Program-made: the position numbers and the translations under genes | DNA from: Bifidobacteriaceae bacterium | GTDB lineage: Bacteria; Actinomycetota; Actinomycetes; Actinomycetales; WQXJ01 | Direction of reading: 5' to 3' | DNA length: 64,000 nt | Assembly (NCBI GenBank): GCA_031267825.1 | Contig: JAIRYJ010000034.1 | Location: 62,001-126,000 of the forward strand | The notes under the pieces: generated by a model | Seen by the model: the letters and a program-made list of their open reading frames with translations, nothing else | What the model was told of the DNA's origin: nothing | The model's database searches: none | Part shown: positions 26,988-36,894 of the stretch, in pieces | Layout of the letters: each line of letters starts with the position of its first letter | Position numbering within the stretch: position 1 is the first letter of the stretch

Positions 26988-27961
26988 CCGGCGGCCCAAC
27001 CAAGATCGCCGTCATTGGTAGCATCAACATGGACTTGATTACCAAGACCACCCGCCTGCCGCGCATCGGAGAAACCGTCCTGGGAGACCGCCTGCAATAC
27101 CGTTCCGGCGGTAAAGGCGCTAATCAGGCGGTCGCAGCGGCGCGCTACGGGGCGGATGTCGCCTTCCTTGGCGCGACCGGTCAAGACGGATTCGGCCGCC
27201 AGTTGCGGGCCGCCCTGGCCAGCGCCGGGCTGGCCCTCGATGATGTCCGCAGCCTGCCTGGTCAAACCTCTGGCGCGGCCTTCATTGTGGTGGACGGCGC
27301 CGGCGACAACATGATCACCGCCATTCCAGGGACCAATTGGTCTTTGACTTCGCAAGATGTTGACGCCTTCAAGCATCGTCTGGCCGGGGCCGACGTGTTG
27401 CTGGTCCAACTTGAGATCCCATTGCCGGTTGTTCTGGCGGCCATCCGTCTGGCCAACACGGCCGGGGTTCTGGTGGTGCTCAACGCCGCCCCGGCCGATC
27501 ATTCAGACCGCCGTGAACTTGATCAGCTAGTCGCCCAATGTGATGTCCTGCTGGTCAATGAGACAGAAGCCGACTGTCTTGGCGCGTCCGGTGCGAACTG
27601 GGTCGACAAAGCGCGATCCTTGACGGCGCGTGGCCCCGAGACCGTTGTTATCACTTTGGGGGCGGCCGGCGCTGTTGCGGTGGACGGCGCCCAGGCGGTG
27701 TTCCAGCCGGCCTTCCAAGTTGAGGTGGTGGACGCCATCGGGGCGGGTGATGCTTTCAGCGCTGCCTTGGCTGTCGAGTTGGGCCGCCAAACCCCATTGC
27801 CCGATGCCGTCCGTTTGGCTTGCGCTGCCGGTGCCTTGGCTACCACCGGCACCGGCGGGCAGGAAGCTTTACCAAGCTATAGCCAGGTTGAAACCTGGTT
27901 AGGTGAAGGAATTCTCCCGGCGTTCGGCCCGGAGACAACAAGAAAGGAAGACCAGCAGTGA
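26984..27961 (+). CDS. rbsK: Ribokinase
   Basis: A 325-residue PfkB-family kinase phosphorylating ribose to ribose 5-phosphate in the cytosol. Visible are IGSINMDLITKTTRLP, the sugar-binding GGKGANQAVAAARYG, and near the C-terminus DAIGAGDAFSAALA, whose Asp in GAGD is the catalytic base. It overlaps the regulator gene (ATGA) and rbsB (GTGA), so it is part of one transcript. Length and motifs are typical. Confidence 0.95.
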   Translation: MTGGPTKIAVIGSINMDLITKTTRLPRIGETVLGDRLQYRSGGKGANQAVAAARYGADVAFLGATGQDGFGRQLRAALASAGLALDDVRSLPGQTSGAAFIVVDGAGDNMITAIPGTNWSLTSQDVDAFKHRLAGADVLLVQLEIPLPVVLAAIRLANTAGVLVVLNAAPADHSDRRELDQLVAQCDVLLVNETEADCLGASGANWVDKARSLTARGPETVVITLGAAGAVAVDGAQAVFQPAFQVEVVDAIGAGDAFSAALAVELGRQTPLPDAVRLACAAGALATTGTGGQEALPSYSQVETWLGEGILPAFGPETTRKEDQQ

Positions 27962-28941
27962 AAATAAGGAAACTCTGCGCGATTTTGGCCGCGTCATCGC
28001 TGATGCTGCTAGGGGCATGCGCCGACAGCGGGGATGAGGGTGGTTCCTCCCCCGCCGCCGGCGATGACCAGACCGGCACAACTGGCAAGCCAATTATTGG
28101 CCTGGTAATGAAATCCCTCGGCAACGCGTATTTCCAAGGAATGCAAGCCGGTGCCGAGGAGTATGCCGCCGCCAACACCGACAAATTCGAACTGAGGTCA
28201 GTCGGGACCCAGTCCGAAACGGACATCGATGGTCAGATCGATGCCGTCAAGAACATGATCGCACAGAAGGTCGATGCGATCGTGATAGCTCCCGCCGACT
28301 CGCAGGCGCTGATCGCCCCATTGAAGGAAGCCGCCGATGCGGGCATCAAAGTGATCAACATCGATGTCAAACTTGATGATGAGGCTTTGGCTCAAGCTGG
28401 CTTGGACATCCCATTCGTCGGCCCGGACAACGTTGAAGGAGCCCGCATGTCTGGCGAGGTCCTGGCTGAGGCTCTGGGTGAAGGCGCCAAAGTTGTCATC
28501 ATTGAAGGTATCTCTGGTGCGGCTAACGCTCAGCAACGCAAAGCGGGCTTTGATGAGGCTGTCGCCAACGGGAAACTTGACCTGGTCGCCTCACAGAGTG
28601 CCGATTGGGAAACCGATAAAGCGAACACCGTTTTCACTAACCTGCTAACGGCTAACCCTGACATTCAAGGCGTCATGTGCGCTAACGATTCGATGGCTCT
28701 GGGAGTGATCGCCGCTCTCGAAACAGCTCAAAACACCACCATCAAGGTGGTTGGCTTTGACAATGTGCCCGAGGTTCAGCCACTACTAGATAACGGCAAA
28801 CTCCTAGCCACGATTGACCAGTTTGGTAATTCGCAAGCCCAGTTCGGTATTGAGGGAGCTTTAGCTCTCCTGTCCGGGGGTACACCTGAGGCTTGGGTCA
28901 AGACCAAACTCGAACTGATCAAGTCTTCCGCCGCCGGATAA
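27958..28941 (+). CDS. rbsB: Ribose ABC transporter substrate-binding lipoprotein
   Basis: A 327-residue binding protein. The signal ends in the lipobox LLGAC (Cys near residue 21), followed by an acidic Gly/Ser linker and a two-lobed sugar-binding fold (PIIGLVMKSLGNAYFQGM, later DAIVIAPADSQAL and VKVVGFDNVPE-type sequence). The start is GTG at 27958, overlapping the rbsK stop, with GAAAGGAAG upstream. It captures ribose or a similar pentose for the RbsA/RbsC transporter encoded next. Confidence 0.94.
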   Translation: MKIRKLCAILAASSLMLLGACADSGDEGGSSPAAGDDQTGTTGKPIIGLVMKSLGNAYFQGMQAGAEEYAAANTDKFELRSVGTQSETDIDGQIDAVKNMIAQKVDAIVIAPADSQALIAPLKEAADAGIKVINIDVKLDDEALAQAGLDIPFVGPDNVEGARMSGEVLAEALGEGAKVVIIEGISGAANAQQRKAGFDEAVANGKLDLVASQSADWETDKANTVFTNLLTANPDIQGVMCANDSMALGVIAALETAQNTTIKVVGFDNVPEVQPLLDNGKLLATIDQFGNSQAQFGIEGALALLSGGTPEAWVKTKLELIKSSAAG

Positions 28942-28944
28942 CTA

Positions 28945-30465
28945 ATGACCGTAACATCACCCGATAGCCCGGCCCCGCCATTGCTTGAAGCCAGCGGGAT
29001 AGTCAAAATCTATCCCGGCGTTAGAGCCCTAGACGGGGTTGGGCTGACGGTGCTGCCCGGTGAAGTCCATGGTTTAGCTGGTGAGAATGGCGCCGGCAAG
29101 TCCACCTTGGTACGCATTCTTGGCGGGTTGACCAGCTCAGATAGCGGTGTTATGCGGCTCGGCGGTGAACTGTTTGAGCCTCGTTCACCGCAGGAGTCGC
29201 TCAAAGCTGGGGTCCGGATTGTGCATCAGGAATTGAACTCGCTGCCTAATATGACGGTCGGTGAGAATCTTTTCCTTGACCAGTTGCCCAGGCGTTTCGG
29301 TTTAGTTGACCGGTCCGCCATAGTCCGCCGGACCACCGCGGTGCTGAAAGAGGTTGGACTGGACTTGTCCCCCAGCAAACGGATGGGTTCGTTGTCGGTG
29401 GCTCAAATCCAGCTAGTGGAGATCGCCCGGGCCTTAACTAAAGACGCCCGGCTGATCGTGTTGGATGAGCCGACCGCCTCCCTGACACCACCGGAACGTG
29501 CCCGACTGCTGACAGTGGTCCGCCAGCTAAGCCAAAAGGGTGTCGCGGTGATCTACATTTCGCATCATTTGGGCGAGATTCTTGAAATCTGCGACCAGGT
29601 GACGGTCCTGCGTAATGGCCGTTTGATCGCCACCAAACCGGCCCGCGATCTGGCCAGCCGGGACCTGGTACGGATGATGGTTGGCCGTGAGCTGGCGGAG
29701 GATCAACAGTTCCCATCTGGCGCCACGCCTGGCCCAGTTTTGCTTGATGTTCAGCGTTTAGCTGTCACTGGGCTGCCCGGGCCAGTTTCTTTCCAGGTCC
29801 GTCAAGGTGAGATCCTCGGCGTGGCTGGGCTGGTTGGGGCTGGACGGTCAGAGACTATGCGGGCTTTGTTTGGCGCTGACCGGGCTGGTGGCGGCCAGAT
29901 TGAAGTGGCTGGCCGCCGGGTCCGGATCAGGTCACCTCATGACGCGGTGGCGGCGGGGATCAGCTTCGCCACCGAAGACCGCAAGAATCAGGGTCTGATT
30001 CTGCCGATGAGTTGCGCCGCCAACATTTCTTTAGCTGCTATGCGGCGGGTTTCGCGCTTCGGCTGGTTGGCTAAAGCCCGCGAGTTAGCCCAGACCACCC
30101 AGGTTGGTGCCCGCATGCGGGTCAAAGCTCCTTCGATGAAGACGATTGTTGGCACTTTGTCGGGTGGTAATCAGCAGAAGGTTGTGCTGGCGCGCTGGTT
30201 GTTCCGTGATTCCAGCATTTTGATCGTCGATGAGCCGACCCGCGGTATCGATGTTGGCGCCAGGCGTGAGATTTACGGTCTGCTGGCTGATCTGGCCACC
30301 GCCGGCAAGGGTGTCATCGTTGTCTCATCTGATCTGGAAGAGCTGACCGGTTTATGCCACCGCATTGTGGTCTTTTCTAAGGGTGAAATCGTAGCTGACC
30401 TGGACCGGGCTGATTTCAACCGTGAAACTATCCTCAACTTCGCTTACCGTAATTTGGTTAGCTGA
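28945..30465 (+). CDS. rbsA: Ribose ABC transporter ATP-binding protein
   Basis: A 506-residue sugar-import ATPase with two ABC domains fused in tandem. The first has GENGAGKSTLV (about 45), the signature-region sequence LSVAQIQLVEIARAL and VLDEPTASL. The second has the usual degenerate Walker A (GLVGAGRSETM) and LSGGNQQKVVLARWL with VDEPTRGIDVGAR. It energises import through RbsC. ATG is 3 bp after the rbsB stop. The synonymous codon style is TTG/GCT/GGT-rich through this gene and rbsC. Confidence 0.96.
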   Translation: MTVTSPDSPAPPLLEASGIVKIYPGVRALDGVGLTVLPGEVHGLAGENGAGKSTLVRILGGLTSSDSGVMRLGGELFEPRSPQESLKAGVRIVHQELNSLPNMTVGENLFLDQLPRRFGLVDRSAIVRRTTAVLKEVGLDLSPSKRMGSLSVAQIQLVEIARALTKDARLIVLDEPTASLTPPERARLLTVVRQLSQKGVAVIYISHHLGEILEICDQVTVLRNGRLIATKPARDLASRDLVRMMVGRELAEDQQFPSGATPGPVLLDVQRLAVTGLPGPVSFQVRQGEILGVAGLVGAGRSETMRALFGADRAGGGQIEVAGRRVRIRSPHDAVAAGISFATEDRKNQGLILPMSCAANISLAAMRRVSRFGWLAKARELAQTTQVGARMRVKAPSMKTIVGTLSGGNQQKVVLARWLFRDSSILIVDEPTRGIDVGARREIYGLLADLATAGKGVIVVSSDLEELTGLCHRIVVFSKGEIVADLDRADFNRETILNFAYRNLVS

Positions 30466-30476
30466 CAGGAGCAGAC

Positions 30477-31496
30477 ATGACGATTAGTAGCCCAGTTGTT
30501 GAGCGTGACTCTAAAGCTTTGACGGTGTTGCGCTGGGTCCTCGGCGAGACCGGCATCCTGGTGGCGTTACTTGCCTTGATTGGTGTGTTCATTGTGATAG
30601 CACCTAATTTCTTGTCGGCCGCCAATATCGCCAACATTCTGACTCAGATCACTTTGAACACGATTCTGGCTACCGGCATGACCTTCGTCATTCTGGTTGG
30701 CGGGATTGATTTGTCGGTTGGTTCCGCCTTGGCGCTGTGCGCCATGGTTTCTGGGCTGGTGCTAACCATCCCGGGTCTGCCTGTGCCAGTGGCTGTCTTG
30801 GGTTGTATTGTCACCTCGGTGGCGGTTGGCTTGGGTGTTGGTTTCTTAAACGGGTTTATTTCTGAGACTTGGAAGGTTCCAAGTTTCATAGTCACTTTAG
30901 GCATGTTGAACATCGCCCGGGGGGCCGCCTTACAGACAACCAACGCTAAAGCTGTTTTCGGATTCCCGCAGCAGTTCAATGACTTTGGTACCGCTAGCCT
31001 GGCTGGCATCCCTTGCGTGTTTCTGGTCGCTTTGGCTTTCGTCATTCTGGGTCAGATCGTGTTGTCCAAGACGGTTTTTGGCCGGGTCTTGTTCGCGGTT
31101 GGTAACAATGAAGAATCGGCCCGTCTGGCTGGTCACCGGACCGCTAGTTACAAGGTCGCGGCGTTTTGTATCTGCGGCTTGATGGTTGGTGTGGCGGCTG
31201 TCATCTACATGACTCGGTTGCACACCTCGACTCCTATCATCGGTAACGGCTATGAGTTGAACGCTATCGCGGCTGTCATCATTGGCGGAGCCAGCTTGTT
31301 CGGCGGTAAGGGGTCCTTGGTTGGGACACTTCTCGGCGCCAGCCTGCTGGGTGTCCTAACCGATGGTCTGCTGCTGCTTGGGGTTGGTGATTTCATGCGC
31401 CAGATGGTGACCGGTGCGGTCATCATCTTCGCGGTCATCATTGACTTCTACCGGGGACGGTTCTCGGACCGCCTGCTGCTGCGCGCCGCCCTCTAG
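30477..31496 (+). CDS. rbsC: Ribose ABC transporter permease
   Basis: A 339-residue permease of the BPD_transp_2 / RbsC type with about 8-10 membrane helices. Characteristic sequences are TGMTFVILVGGIDLSVGS, GFLNGFISETWKVPSFIVTLGML and ELNAIAAVIIGGASLFGGKGS. GACAGGAG precedes the ATG. It is the last gene of the ribose operon and is followed after 37 bp by a perfect palindromic REP element that could terminate transcription. No rbsD mutarotase gene is present. Confidence 0.95.
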   Translation: MTISSPVVERDSKALTVLRWVLGETGILVALLALIGVFIVIAPNFLSAANIANILTQITLNTILATGMTFVILVGGIDLSVGSALALCAMVSGLVLTIPGLPVPVAVLGCIVTSVAVGLGVGFLNGFISETWKVPSFIVTLGMLNIARGAALQTTNAKAVFGFPQQFNDFGTASLAGIPCVFLVALAFVILGQIVLSKTVFGRVLFAVGNNEESARLAGHRTASYKVAAFCICGLMVGVAAVIYMTRLHTSTPIIGNGYELNAIAAVIIGGASLFGGKGSLVGTLLGASLLGVLTDGLLLLGVGDFMRQMVTGAVIIFAVIIDFYRGRFSDRLLLRAAL

Positions 31497-31532
31497 CGAT
31501 CCCCCTGCGCCGATCCTTCAGCATCGATCCTT

Positions 31533-31597
31533 CGACGTCAAACTATCTGTAAACTAATTCCTCCGGGGAATTAGTTTACAGATAGTTTGACGTCAAG
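31533..31597. repeat. REP-like element, perfect 28-bp inverted repeat
   Basis: Arms 31534-31561 and 31567-31594 are exact reverse complements around a 5-base centre (TCCGG). Each arm contains GACGTCAAACTATC and AACTAATTCC-type sequence. The central pentamer is the complement of the CCGGA found in other copies, so this copy is inverted. Lying 37 bp after rbsC, it is well placed as a terminator or mRNA 3' end protector. Confidence 0.92.
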
Positions 31598-31662
31598 ATA
31601 AACCTTAACAGTTGCAGCGCGGATAGTGTCATCTTCAAGGTTGGGGGCATACCTTAGACACC

Positions 31663-33141
31663 ATGGCTTTAGCTAAGGCGCCACAAAAGACCGTCATCCC
31701 GATCGCCGGTATGACATGCCAGGCCTGCGCCGTACGGGTGGCCAAACTGCTCCGCCAAATCCCAGGCGTTGACCAAGCCAAAGTGTCATTCACTAACGGC
31801 CAGGCCACCATCACCAGCCGCCAGCCACCCAACCGCGAACAGCTCGACGCCGCCATCCGCCCAGCCGGTTACGCCATCGCCGCCTCGGCGCTGCCGCTGT
31901 TGAGCCGTGATAGGGCGGTTTGGCGTGACATGCTGATCGGCGCCATTCTGATCGGACTGATCTTCTGGGCCGCCTCGGCCTTCGGCCTGACCGGTCAATC
32001 CGGCCTCACCAGCCAAACCAGCCCCGGAAGCCCTGCAAGCCTCGAAAACCAAACCGGTCTGACCAGCCTGATCGGCCGCCTGGGGGCGGCCCGCCCAGAC
32101 GGACCGGCGGCTTGGGCGTTGGCCTTCGCCTTGGGCGCGGTGGCCTCAATCTCAACGTGCATGGCACTGGTTGGCGGTTTGGTCCTGTCGATCTCCGCCC
32201 GGTTCGCCCAACGCCATCCTGACCTCAGCCCAGGGCGCCGCCTGCGCCCACAAGTCATGTTCAACCTTGGACGAATCATCGGTTTCGGTTTGCTTGGCGG
32301 GCTGCTCGGCGCGATCGGCGGCATCTTCGAACTGTCCTCCCATCTGCTGGCCTTCGCCATGATCGGCGCCGCCATTGTGATGCTGACCCTCGGTGTCAGA
32401 CTGACCGGATTGAGCCCGCGCCTCAGCCGAATATCGTTCGCCCTGCCGAGTTCCTGGGCCCGATGGCTGCCCCGGGCCGAACAGCGCGCGACCTACAGCG
32501 ACTGGACCACGCTCGGACTTGGCGCGGCCACCTTCTTGCTACCTTGCGGCTTCACCCAAGCTGTCCAAATTTATGCCCTGGCCAGCGGTGACGCTATCCA
32601 GGCGGGGCTTATTCTGATGGCTTTCGCGATTGGTACCACACCTGGATTGATCACCATTGGCGCCGCCGGTTCGCTCGCCAAAGGCCCGGCCGCGGCCCAC
32701 ATCTTCCGTTTCGCTGGGGCCGGGGTGATCGCGTTCGCTTTGGTTAATTTGTCTGGTGCGGCTCATCTCCTCCAACCCGGCTGGTTTGGGCCGGTCAGTT
32801 CAGTCATCACCACTGAACGTTCGGACAACGTTGTGGACGATGCCGCCTACCAGGTTTTGTCAACCATCCAAGATGGCCGTGGCTATATCCCGCAGATCGC
32901 AACGGTTTACGCTGGACGCCCAGTCCGCTGGGAAATTGATTCGCGCGGCGTGGCATGTTCTTCGACAATCAACCTTGGCGCCATCGGCCTTGGCACGGTC
33001 CACCTCCAGCCTGGCTTGAATGTCTTCGAGTTCACGGCCGATGATCCTGGCATCTTGCCTTACAGTTGCGGCATGGGAATGTTCGCCGCCCAGATTAACG
33101 TCATAGCTGAGCCTTCTAACCGGACGCAGGAGACGGAATGA
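31663..33141 (+). CDS. HMA - SafE/DsbD-like membrane - cupredoxin fusion, copper handling
   Basis: A 492-residue membrane protein with three parts. Residues 10-70 are a heavy-metal-associated domain with [10 protein letters not shown], the Cu(I)-binding CxxC. Residues 85-370 hold about seven membrane helices of the SafE/TauE (UreH/DsbD-like) type, with [20 protein letters not shown] as the typical helix. Residues 385-475 resemble a cupredoxin, with [10 protein letters not shown] and [12 protein letters not shown] as likely copper ligands. It is coupled to copA (ATGA overlap), supporting copper transfer or export. A Gly/Ser/Thr insertion (about 110-140) lies after the first helix. TACCTT seven bases before the ATG, with no ribosome site, suggests a leaderless message. 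Confidence 0.82.
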   Translation: MALAKAPQKTVIPIAGMTCQACAVRVAKLLRQIPGVDQAKVSFTNGQATITSRQPPNREQLDAAIRPAGYAIAASALPLLSRDRAVWRDMLIGAILIGLIFWAASAFGLTGQSGLTSQTSPGSPASLENQTGLTSLIGRLGAARPDGPAAWALAFALGAVASISTCMALVGGLVLSISARFAQRHPDLSPGRRLRPQVMFNLGRIIGFGLLGGLLGAIGGIFELSSHLLAFAMIGAAIVMLTLGVRLTGLSPRLSRISFALPSSWARWLPRAEQRATYSDWTTLGLGAATFLLPCGFTQAVQIYALASGDAIQAGLILMAFAIGTTPGLITIGAAGSLAKGPAAAHIFRFAGAGVIAFALVNLSGAAHLLQPGWFGPVSSVITTERSDNVVDDAAYQVLSTIQDGRGYIPQIATVYAGRPVRWEIDSRGVACSSTINLGAIGLGTVHLQPGLNVFEFTADDPGILPYSCGMGMFAAQINVIAEPSNRTQETE

Positions 33142-35528
33142 ACCAGACACGAGGATCAAGCGGCGGCCTTGGGACGGCATCGTCCACTAAACGGCCAAAC
33201 CAACAGCGAATCAAACTGGCTGTCACCGGGATGACCTGCGCGGCTTGTGCTGCCCGTGTCGAAAAACGCCTTAACCGGATAGAAGGCGTTCAAGCAACGG
33301 TCAACTTGGCGCTTGAAACGGCCGCCGCTGAGGTGCCTGACGGGGTTTCAGTAGCTGATCTGATCGCAGCGGTCGAGGCGGCCGGTTACGGCGCCCGGCA
33401 GATCGGCCAGGCGGTTACCGGTTTGCCCGCCGCGGACGTCAGACAGGTGGACGATGCCGTCCCCCAAGACCCAGCCTCGGCTTGGCGTCAGCGTTTGGTC
33501 ATTTCGGCAATCCTGGCAGCACCGGTCTTGTTGTTGGCGATGATCCCGCCGCTCCAGTTCGAATACTGGCAGTGGGCGTCTTTGACTTTGGCGGCGCCGG
33601 TTGTGGTTTGGGGGGCTTGGCCGTTCCACCGGGCGGCTTGGACTAACGCCCGGCATGGCGCCGCCACGATGGACACGCTGATTTCGGTTGGGGTGATGGC
33701 GGCTTTCTTGTGGTCGTTGTGGGCGTTGTTCTTCGGCGGGGCGGGGATGGACGGCATGAGGATGGAGTTCACTTGGGTGGGGGATCCTGGCAAGGCTGAA
33801 ATCTATCTTGAAGTGGCTGCCGCTGTGACAGTGTTTATCCTGGCTGGACGCTATTTTGAGGCTCGCGCTAAACGCCGTTCGGGGGCTGCTTTGCGGGCTT
33901 TGCTGGATTTAGGGGCGAAGGATGTCGCCTTACTGCCGGACGGTGTTGGTGGACCGGAAAAGCTGATCCCGGTTGAGGGGTTGGTTGTTGGTGACCTGTT
34001 TGTGGTTCGTCCGGGTGAGAAGATCGCGACTGACGGTGAGGTGGTGGAAGGTTCGAGTGCGGTTGACGCTTCGCTGCTAACCGGTGAGGCGGTGCCGGTT
34101 GAGGTGGGGCCAGGTGATCCGGTGGCCGGAGCGACGATCGTGGCCGAGGGCCGGTTGGTGGTCAGGGCGGTCAAAGTTGGAGCGGATACGGCTTTAGCGC
34201 GGATCGCCCAGTTGGTGGCTGACGCCCAGAGCGGCAAGGCCGCTGTTCAGCGCCTGGCGGACCGGGTTTCTGGGGTGTTTGTGCCAGTTGTGATTGGGAT
34301 TTCGTTGGCGACTTTGGTGGTTTGGTTGATTGTCAGTGGCCAGCCGGCTCGGTCTTTCACCGCCGCTGTGGCGGTGTTGATCATCGCTTGCCCTTGTGCT
34401 CTTGGTTTGGCCACACCGACCGCCCTGCTGGTTGGGACAGGCCGGGGGGCTGGGCTTGGAATCATCATCAAAGGACCGGAGGTCCTTGAATCGGTCCGCC
34501 GGATCGGCGTTGTGGTTTTGGACAAGACTGGCACTGTCACGACTGGCCGGATGTCCGCTGTCAGCGCCGCATTATCCATCGATGTCGAGACAACTAATTC
34601 CCCGGAGGAATTAATTGTCAGAAACTTTAACGTCGAAGGACCGGCGGACGGCGACTGGGCCGAGTTTTGGCGCCTAGCGGGCGCCGCCGAATCCGCCTCA
34701 GAACACCCCTTAGCCTTGGCCATCACCACTCAAGCCCGCGCCATTCTTGGCACCGAAAACCTGCCGGCCGTGACAGACTTCGCCGCTGTACCTGGCCGGG
34801 GTGTTCACGGACTAGTTGAGGCGGTAACGGTCTGGGCGGGGAAACCTGACTGGATCCAAGCCCAAGGCCTAGTTCTGAACGCGAAACTGGGGGACGGCAT
34901 CGGACAAGCTGAAAACCAAGGCCAAACTGTCATAGCCGTCGGCTGGAACGGCCAGGTGAAAGGCATAATCAGCCTGGCTGACACAGCTAAACCAAGTGCC
35001 GCCCCGGCGGTCACCGAACTGCGCCGCCTGGGACTCAAACCGGTCCTGCTGACCGGTGATAACCGGGCCGCGGCTGAGGCGGTGGCGTCGGCGGTTGGTA
35101 TTGCCGCCCAAGATGTGATCGCTGGTGTGCTGCCGGATCAGAAAGCTGAAGTGATCCGTGACTTGCGGCGCGGCGGCGCCAAGGTGGCGATGGTTGGTGA
35201 TGGCATCAACGATTCGGCGGCCCTGGCGACGGCCGATCTGGGTATTGCGATCGGTTCCGGCACCGACGCGGCCATCGAGGCCAGTGACATCACCTTGGTG
35301 CGCGAGGATCTGCGGACCGTACCGGACGCCATCCGGCTGTCGGCGGCCACACTACGAACCATCAAAGGTAACCTTTTCTGGGCCTTCGCCTACAACACGG
35401 CGGCTCTGCCGCTGGCGGCGTTCGGGCTGCTCAACCCACTGATCGCGGGCGCCGCGATGGCGCTTAGTTCAGCTTTTGTGGTGTCCAACTCGCTCCGTTT
35501 GCGGCGGTTTCGGGGTATCAGCGGCTAG
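33138..35528 (+). CDS. copA: Copper-translocating P1B-type ATPase
   Basis: A 796-residue copper efflux pump. An N-terminal HMA domain has [14 protein letters not shown] (Cu ligands). The membrane core has [14 protein letters not shown] (about 417), which defines Cu+ specificity; the actuator loop has LLTGEAVP; the phosphorylated aspartate is in DKTGTVTTG (about 462). SEHPLALAI and [20 protein letters not shown] (about 687) complete the ATP and hinge motifs. It overlaps the preceding cupredoxin fusion, so both are probably induced together by copper. Residues about 481-501 are encoded by an inserted palindromic REP element that keeps the frame. Another short-motif insertion (KLGDGIGQ) is near 585. 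Codon style shifts from TTG/GTG-rich before the insertion to CTG/GCC-rich after it. Confidence 0.96.
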   Translation: MNQTRGSSGGLGTASSTKRPNQQRIKLAVTGMTCAACAARVEKRLNRIEGVQATVNLALETAAAEVPDGVSVADLIAAVEAAGYGARQIGQAVTGLPAADVRQVDDAVPQDPASAWRQRLVISAILAAPVLLLAMIPPLQFEYWQWASLTLAAPVVVWGAWPFHRAAWTNARHGAATMDTLISVGVMAAFLWSLWALFFGGAGMDGMRMEFTWVGDPGKAEIYLEVAAAVTVFILAGRYFEARAKRRSGAALRALLDLGAKDVALLPDGVGGPEKLIPVEGLVVGDLFVVRPGEKIATDGEVVEGSSAVDASLLTGEAVPVEVGPGDPVAGATIVAEGRLVVRAVKVGADTALARIAQLVADAQSGKAAVQRLADRVSGVFVPVVIGISLATLVVWLIVSGQPARSFTAAVAVLIIACPCALGLATPTALLVGTGRGAGLGIIIKGPEVLESVRRIGVVVLDKTGTVTTGRMSAVSAALSIDVETTNSPEELIVRNFNVEGPADGDWAEFWRLAGAAESASEHPLALAITTQARAILGTENLPAVTDFAAVPGRGVHGLVEAVTVWAGKPDWIQAQGLVLNAKLGDGIGQAENQGQTVIAVGWNGQVKGIISLADTAKPSAAPAVTELRRLGLKPVLLTGDNRAAAEAVASAVGIAAQDVIAGVLPDQKAEVIRDLRRGGAKVAMVGDGINDSAALATADLGIAIGSGTDAAIEASDITLVREDLRTVPDAIRLSAATLRTIKGNLFWAFAYNTAALPLAAFGLLNPLIAGAAMALSSAFVVSNSLRLRRFRGISG
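34578..34638. repeat. REP-like element inserted in frame in copA
   Basis: It has ATCGATGTCGAGAC, then AACTAATTCC-CCGGA-GGAATTAATT and ACTTTAACGTCGAAG, which matches the dispersed palindrome in core and flanks. It encodes about 20 residues including [10 protein letters not shown], located between the phosphorylation motif and SEHPLA, where other CopA proteins have a short variable loop. The reading frame is intact. Confidence 0.88.
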
Positions 35529-35551
35529 ACCCGTGGCGAACCCCGCCGAGA

Positions 35552-35637
35552 CATAGTTTGACGTCAAGGCACACGTAAATTAATTCCCCGGAGGAATTAG
35601 TTGACAGATAGTTTGACGTCGAGGCAATGACGTCAAG
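35552..35637. repeat. REP-like element after copA
   Basis: It has ACATAGTTTGACGTCAAGGC, the core TTAATTCC-CCGGA-GGAATTAGTT, then ATAGTTTGACGTCGAGG and an extra TGACGTCAAGG half copy. It lies between convergent copA and the exporter permease gene, where a stem-loop could terminate both. Confidence 0.9.
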
Positions 35638-35655
35638 GCGACCCGCCAACCGGGT

Positions 35656-36894
35656 TTAGGTTCCTTCCTGCAAGGCGGTGGCGGGTTCAAGGCGGCCGGC
35701 CCGGACGGCCGGCAACAATCCAGCCAGAACCCCAACCACACAACCAAGCAAGGCGGCCACCCCAACCAGACGCAAGTCAAGCACTGGTGTCCACTGGCGT
35801 GACGCCGCCAAGGCAACAGTCGCCAGGATGCCTGCCGCCGCCCCGGTCAGCCCGCCTAGCAAACCAACCACCGCCGCCTCAGCGATGAACTGGGCGGCGA
35901 TGCTTAACCGGGTGGCGCCTAAAGCCCGGCGTAAACCAATCTCGCCACGGCGTTCCATGACTGACATGAACGTCACAACAGCTATGGTGACCGCGCTGAT
36001 CACCAAGGCCACCAGACCCAATATGACGAACACCGAGTTAACCTCAGCCGTCACCCGCTGGCGCAACTGTGAGGGCGGTAACGGCATCAGAACTTCATAG
36101 CCGGTCGGATTGTTCGGTGACAAAGCTGTCGCGATGACGTCACCGACCATCGGCCCGGCCCCCATTTTGAGTTTGACTTGCAGTTCATCCGGGGCCTCCA
36201 AACCAAAAACCCGGCGGGCGGTTGACTGCGGCACGATCACCGAATCGATCAGCCCGTTGACCCGCTCAACCTGTTCCAGAATGCCGATCACCGTATATGA
36301 ACGCCCATTAATGAAAACTGACGGCTGGTTGTCCACCCGGCTGACACCCAACAGTTCGGCCGCCCCCTGGCCAAGCACCGCCACCGGTTGGGATTCCAGT
36401 TCATGGAACCAGGTCAGCCAGCGGCCTTCGGTCAGGATCCCTGAAACCGCGTCGATCAGTCCTGGTGTGGCCGCCATGACTGAAGGGACCCGGGTTGGCG
36501 GAGCCATTGGATCGATCACTGGTGCCGCCGAGATAGCCGCGTTATCCAAATCAATTTCGCTGACCAGGCCGGCCGCGTTGACCCCGTTCAGCCGGGCGGC
36601 TGTCTGGTCCCCGTCCCACGGCAGCACCGCTGTGGGCGCCACACCCGCCAGGCCGGAATTGTCATCAACTGGTTTGACCACTCCGTGGACCGCGTCAACC
36701 GCGTTGAAGGTGACTTCAAGTTGGCGTTGACCGGTTTGGGCGAATCCAACGGTCGCCACCAGAGCGCCGATGCCGAGTACCACGGTTAACGCTGTCAGGG
36801 CCAGCCTCCCCGGGTGGCCAGCCAGCCCCCGGATCGCCTCACCTAGCAGGTCACCGGCACCGAACCGACCATCCCGGCTTTTTCGCGACGTCAC
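35656..36894 (-). CDS. ABC exporter permease (MacB/FtsX type), system 1
   Basis: A 412-residue permease with one N-terminal membrane helix (LALTALTVVLGIGALVATV), a large outer domain (about 45-270), and three C-terminal helices typical of FtsX/MacB. GEIGLRRALGATRLSIAAQF is the conserved coupling segment. Together with the next ATPase and the membrane fusion protein upstream it forms a tripartite-like exporter of the MacAB type. Its start overlaps the ATPase stop by 4 bp. A second, diverged set lies at 40805-43966. The substrate is unknown; peptides or lipoproteins are usual for the family. Confidence 0.88.
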   Translation of the reverse strand: MTSRKSRDGRFGAGDLLGEAIRGLAGHPGRLALTALTVVLGIGALVATVGFAQTGQRQLEVTFNAVDAVHGVVKPVDDNSGLAGVAPTAVLPWDGDQTAARLNGVNAAGLVSEIDLDNAAISAAPVIDPMAPPTRVPSVMAATPGLIDAVSGILTEGRWLTWFHELESQPVAVLGQGAAELLGVSRVDNQPSVFINGRSYTVIGILEQVERVNGLIDSVIVPQSTARRVFGLEAPDELQVKLKMGAGPMVGDVIATALSPNNPTGYEVLMPLPPSQLRQRVTAEVNSVFVILGLVALVISAVTIAVVTFMSVMERRGEIGLRRALGATRLSIAAQFIAEAAVVGLLGGLTGAAAGILATVALAASRQWTPVLDLRLVGVAALLGCVVGVLAGLLPAVRAGRLEPATALQEGT

